From positions 1 to 6,720 of the forward strand of contig JACZXM010000169.1 of the NCBI GenBank assembly GCA_022571615.1: a DNA stretch of 6,720 nucleotides, read 5' to 3'. Position 1 is the first letter of the stretch. Every line of letters begins with the position of its first letter. The notes beneath the pieces are model-generated. The model saw only the letters and a program-made list of their open reading frames with translations. It ran no database searches and was not told where the DNA came from. Below are positions 5,578-6,720 of this stretch, piece after piece. The translations under genes were made by a program, and so were the position numbers. The stretch is from Acidobacteriota bacterium (GTDB lineage: Bacteria > Acidobacteriota > UBA890 > WLXD01).

Positions 5578-6381
5578 CTACTGGCTGCTCTCGGGGAGCG
5601 CCAGCGCCAGGCGCCCGCCGGGCAGGGGATCGGCCATGCGCGGTGTCGCGTCGGCGGCCAGAACGAGAATCGCCTCGGCGTTCGGGTGTCGCTCGGGACA
5701 GGTCGGGAAGTAGGCGATCGCCACGCCCCGCCCGCCCAACAGCGGCGCGACGGCGAGCTTGCGTCCGAGCGCGACGGTCTCATCTGGCTGTGCGCGGCTG
5801 ATGAGGGGAACCCGTCCGGTGCGCCCGGTAGGCACCTCGGTAAGGCTCACCTCGCTCGCTGGGCCCGGAGTCCATACCACGATGTGGAGCCGGTGTTCCG
5901 ACCACAGACGGTAGTCATCGGCATCGATCCGCACCTCGAGAATGCCCAGATGGCTCACGGTGCGCCGGGCTCCGGCTGAGCTCGAGGTCAGGGCGAAGCG
6001 GTAGCGAATCGCACCGTTGTCGAGCTCGCCCAATAGATCATCGAGCGACAGGGAGATCTTGGCCAGGCTTCCTTCCCCGTCTTGGCTCAGCGTCGCCTGC
6101 ATCGGCAGGGGCTCTTGTTGCAGGTTGACTGGAGCGCCGAAGCGGCCGGGCTCGGCGCCGTATCGCCGCGCGAGGACGGCGAGCTCTTGCCCGCGGCCTC
6201 CTTGCCGGCACCACGCGCCGATTGGGAGGTGGCCGATATCTTCCGTAATGTGAGCCATTAACTCCTCGCCACGCTCAATCACACGCTCGGCACCGTCCTT
6301 GGTGGTCTTGGTCTCGTCGAGCGCATCCACCATGAGGCGCTCGATCCGCTTCTTCTGCTCGGACGTCATTTTTTCATCCAT
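5578..6381 (-). CDS. Protein of unknown function, 267 residues, helical N-terminus and probable beta-rich body
   Basis: I do not recognise this family. Two ATGs lie close together. The upstream one (6387) would be only 1 base from the Shine-Dalgarno AAAGGAG, while the second (6381) has a 7-base spacing, so 6381 is preferred. Residues 1-50 are highly charged (MDEKMTSEQKKRIERL onward) and look helical, possibly coiled. From about residue 55 to the end the sequence alternates short hydrophobic strands and turns, for example GILEVRIDADDYRLW (146-160) and HRLHIVVWTPG (163-173), suggesting a beta-sandwich-like body. There is no signal peptide or membrane segment, so it is probably cytoplasmic. It has two cysteines (58 and 228). 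It lies 95 bases upstream of the dioxygenase gene on the same strand, so it may be cotranscribed with the kynurenine operon, but nothing in it suggests a metabolic enzyme. Its body is GC-rich like its neighbours, while its upstream region is AT-rich. Confidence 0.7.
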   Translation of the reverse strand: MDEKMTSEQKKRIERLMVDALDETKTTKDGAERVIERGEELMAHITEDIGHLPIGAWCRQGGRGQELAVLARRYGAEPGRFGAPVNLQQEPLPMQATLSQDGEGSLAKISLSLDDLLGELDNGAIRYRFALTSSSAGARRTVSHLGILEVRIDADDYRLWSEHRLHIVVWTPGPASEVSLTEVPTGRTGRVPLISRAQPDETVALGRKLAVAPLLGGRGVAIAYFPTCPERHPNAEAILVLAADATPRMADPLPGGRLALALPESSQ

Positions 6382-6515
6382 CGTCATTCTCCTTTGGACA
6401 GTTTTGGGTTTAAGTATACCTTCCTACTACTCACTTTTGCTGAATTCAAATCAGCTACTCAATATACTACAAATAATACATTCATTTTTTCGCACCACGT
6501 ACTAAAGTCCTAATT

Positions 6516-6543
6516 ATTATTTATAAACATATTGTATTGTCAA
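6516..6543 (-). promoter_or_regulatory. Candidate sigma-70-type promoter in the AT-rich segment
   Basis: On the minus strand TTGACA (6543-6538) is a perfect -35 match, followed after 16 bases by AATAAT (6521-6516), which matches five of six -10 positions. It would fire toward the 267-residue gene with a leader of about 130 bases. A second, isolated -10-like TATACT lies at 6418-6413 without a good -35. Such matches are common by chance in AT-rich DNA, so this is tentative. Confidence 0.3.
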
Positions 6544-6559
6544 TGTTTTTAGTTGAATA

Positions 6560-6718
6560 TTATAATAGTTTTATAAAATAAGTGTAAGCTTTCTCTTCAC
6601 CCTTAACTAAATTTTCATTATATTTACCAAATAATAAAAGCTTAGCCATCCCTTTAGGGTTAGATCCTTCTTTAACAAGATAATTTTCAGAAATTAAAGG
6701 AGATGTTAAGATAAAACT
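6560..6718 (-). CDS. 3' end of an unidentified AT-rich gene, cut by the window edge
   Basis: Reading the minus strand from 6718, a frame stays open for 52 codons to a TAA at 6562-6560. The visible C-terminus reads SFILTSPLISENYLVKEGSN, then PKGMAKLLLFGKYNENLVKG and EEKAYTYFIKLL. It is Lys/Glu/Asn-rich, as expected of proteins from AT-rich genomes. By hand count about 15% of third codon positions are G or C against about 35% of first positions, a periodicity expected of real coding DNA. I do not recognise the protein. An internal ATG (codon 24) could be a start, but openness to the window edge makes a longer gene more likely. Codon use is very unlike that of the adjacent GC-rich genes. Confidence 0.5.
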   Translation of the reverse strand, partial: SFILTSPLISENYLVKEGSNPKGMAKLLLFGKYNENLVKGEEKAYTYFIKLL

Positions 6719-6720
6719 AG

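Larger units (their letters stand above)
6395..6720. other. Compositionally foreign AT-rich segment
   Basis: G+C drops sharply near 6395-6405, immediately upstream of the ribosome binding site of the 267-residue gene. By hand count 85 of 320 bases from 6401 to 6720 are G or C (about 27%), whereas the rest of the window is clearly GC-rich. Bases 6395-6559 show no gene. They hold only possible promoter-like elements and a short GC-richer patch (CGCACCACGT, 6491-6500). No insertion-sequence ends, direct repeats or integrase were found at the border. It may be an acquired segment, the edge of a mobile or phage region, or a misjoined contig. Confidence 0.85.

Noticed and set aside
5024..5713. Plus-strand open frame of 229 codons opposite the dioxygenase
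   Set aside because: It is antisense to a gene with all tryptophan dioxygenase active-site residues. Its Leu/Glu-rich composition is the mirror of that gene's codons.
6299..6505. Plus-strand open frame of 68 codons across the composition border
   Set aside because: It overlaps the start of the 267-residue gene antisense and crosses the composition change with no ribosome binding site or domain.
1..6720. CRISPR array, tRNA, insertion sequence or attachment site
   Set aside because: I saw no regularly spaced direct repeats, cloverleaf-like segment, transposase or integrase coding region, or terminal inverted repeats, including at the AT-rich border.

Overview
The window is GC-rich bacterial DNA from base 1 to about 6395 and then changes abruptly to AT-rich DNA (about 27% G+C by hand count over 6401-6720). 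The GC-rich part looks like a Gram-negative, probably proteobacterial (perhaps gammaproteobacterial) chromosome. It carries a type II secretion-like pseudopilin, a probable outer-envelope lipoprotein of the DUF6515 kind, and a bacterial tryptophan-to-kynurenine operon. No mobile element, tRNA, rRNA or CRISPR array was seen. The taxonomic guess rests on gene families only.

Layout from the left. The 3' end of a small tyrosine-rich repeat lipoprotein (2-346, +) is followed by a gene-free stretch of about 550 bases (347-893). Next comes a monocistronic pseudopilin gene (894-1706, +). Its leader holds nested inverted repeats around the ribosome binding site, and its 3' end has a textbook intrinsic terminator (1734-1778). 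A convergent minus-strand block follows. In transcription order it is a 267-residue protein of unknown function (6381-5578), tryptophan 2,3-dioxygenase (5482-4694, GTG start), a divergent kynureninase (4684-3464, TTG start), and an exported S33-type alpha/beta hydrolase with a C-terminal membrane anchor (3467-1839).

The last three genes form one tight operon. The dioxygenase and kynureninase are 9 bases apart and in the same frame, separated by a single stop. Kynureninase and hydrolase overlap in an ATGA. The dioxygenase would oxidise tryptophan to N-formylkynurenine, and the kynureninase-like enzyme would cleave kynurenine (or 3-hydroxykynurenine) to anthranilate (or 3-hydroxyanthranilate) plus alanine. 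No recognisable formamidase links the two in this window. The third gene is a serine hydrolase, but its signal peptide argues for an envelope role rather than cytoplasmic deformylation.

The right end (about 6395-6720) is compositionally foreign. It contains the 3' end of an unrecognised minus-strand reading frame (6718-6560) with AT-rich codons, then about 170 bases of AT-rich spacer upstream of the 267-residue gene. It is either a real insertion or island border, or an assembly chimera. The sequence alone cannot decide which.
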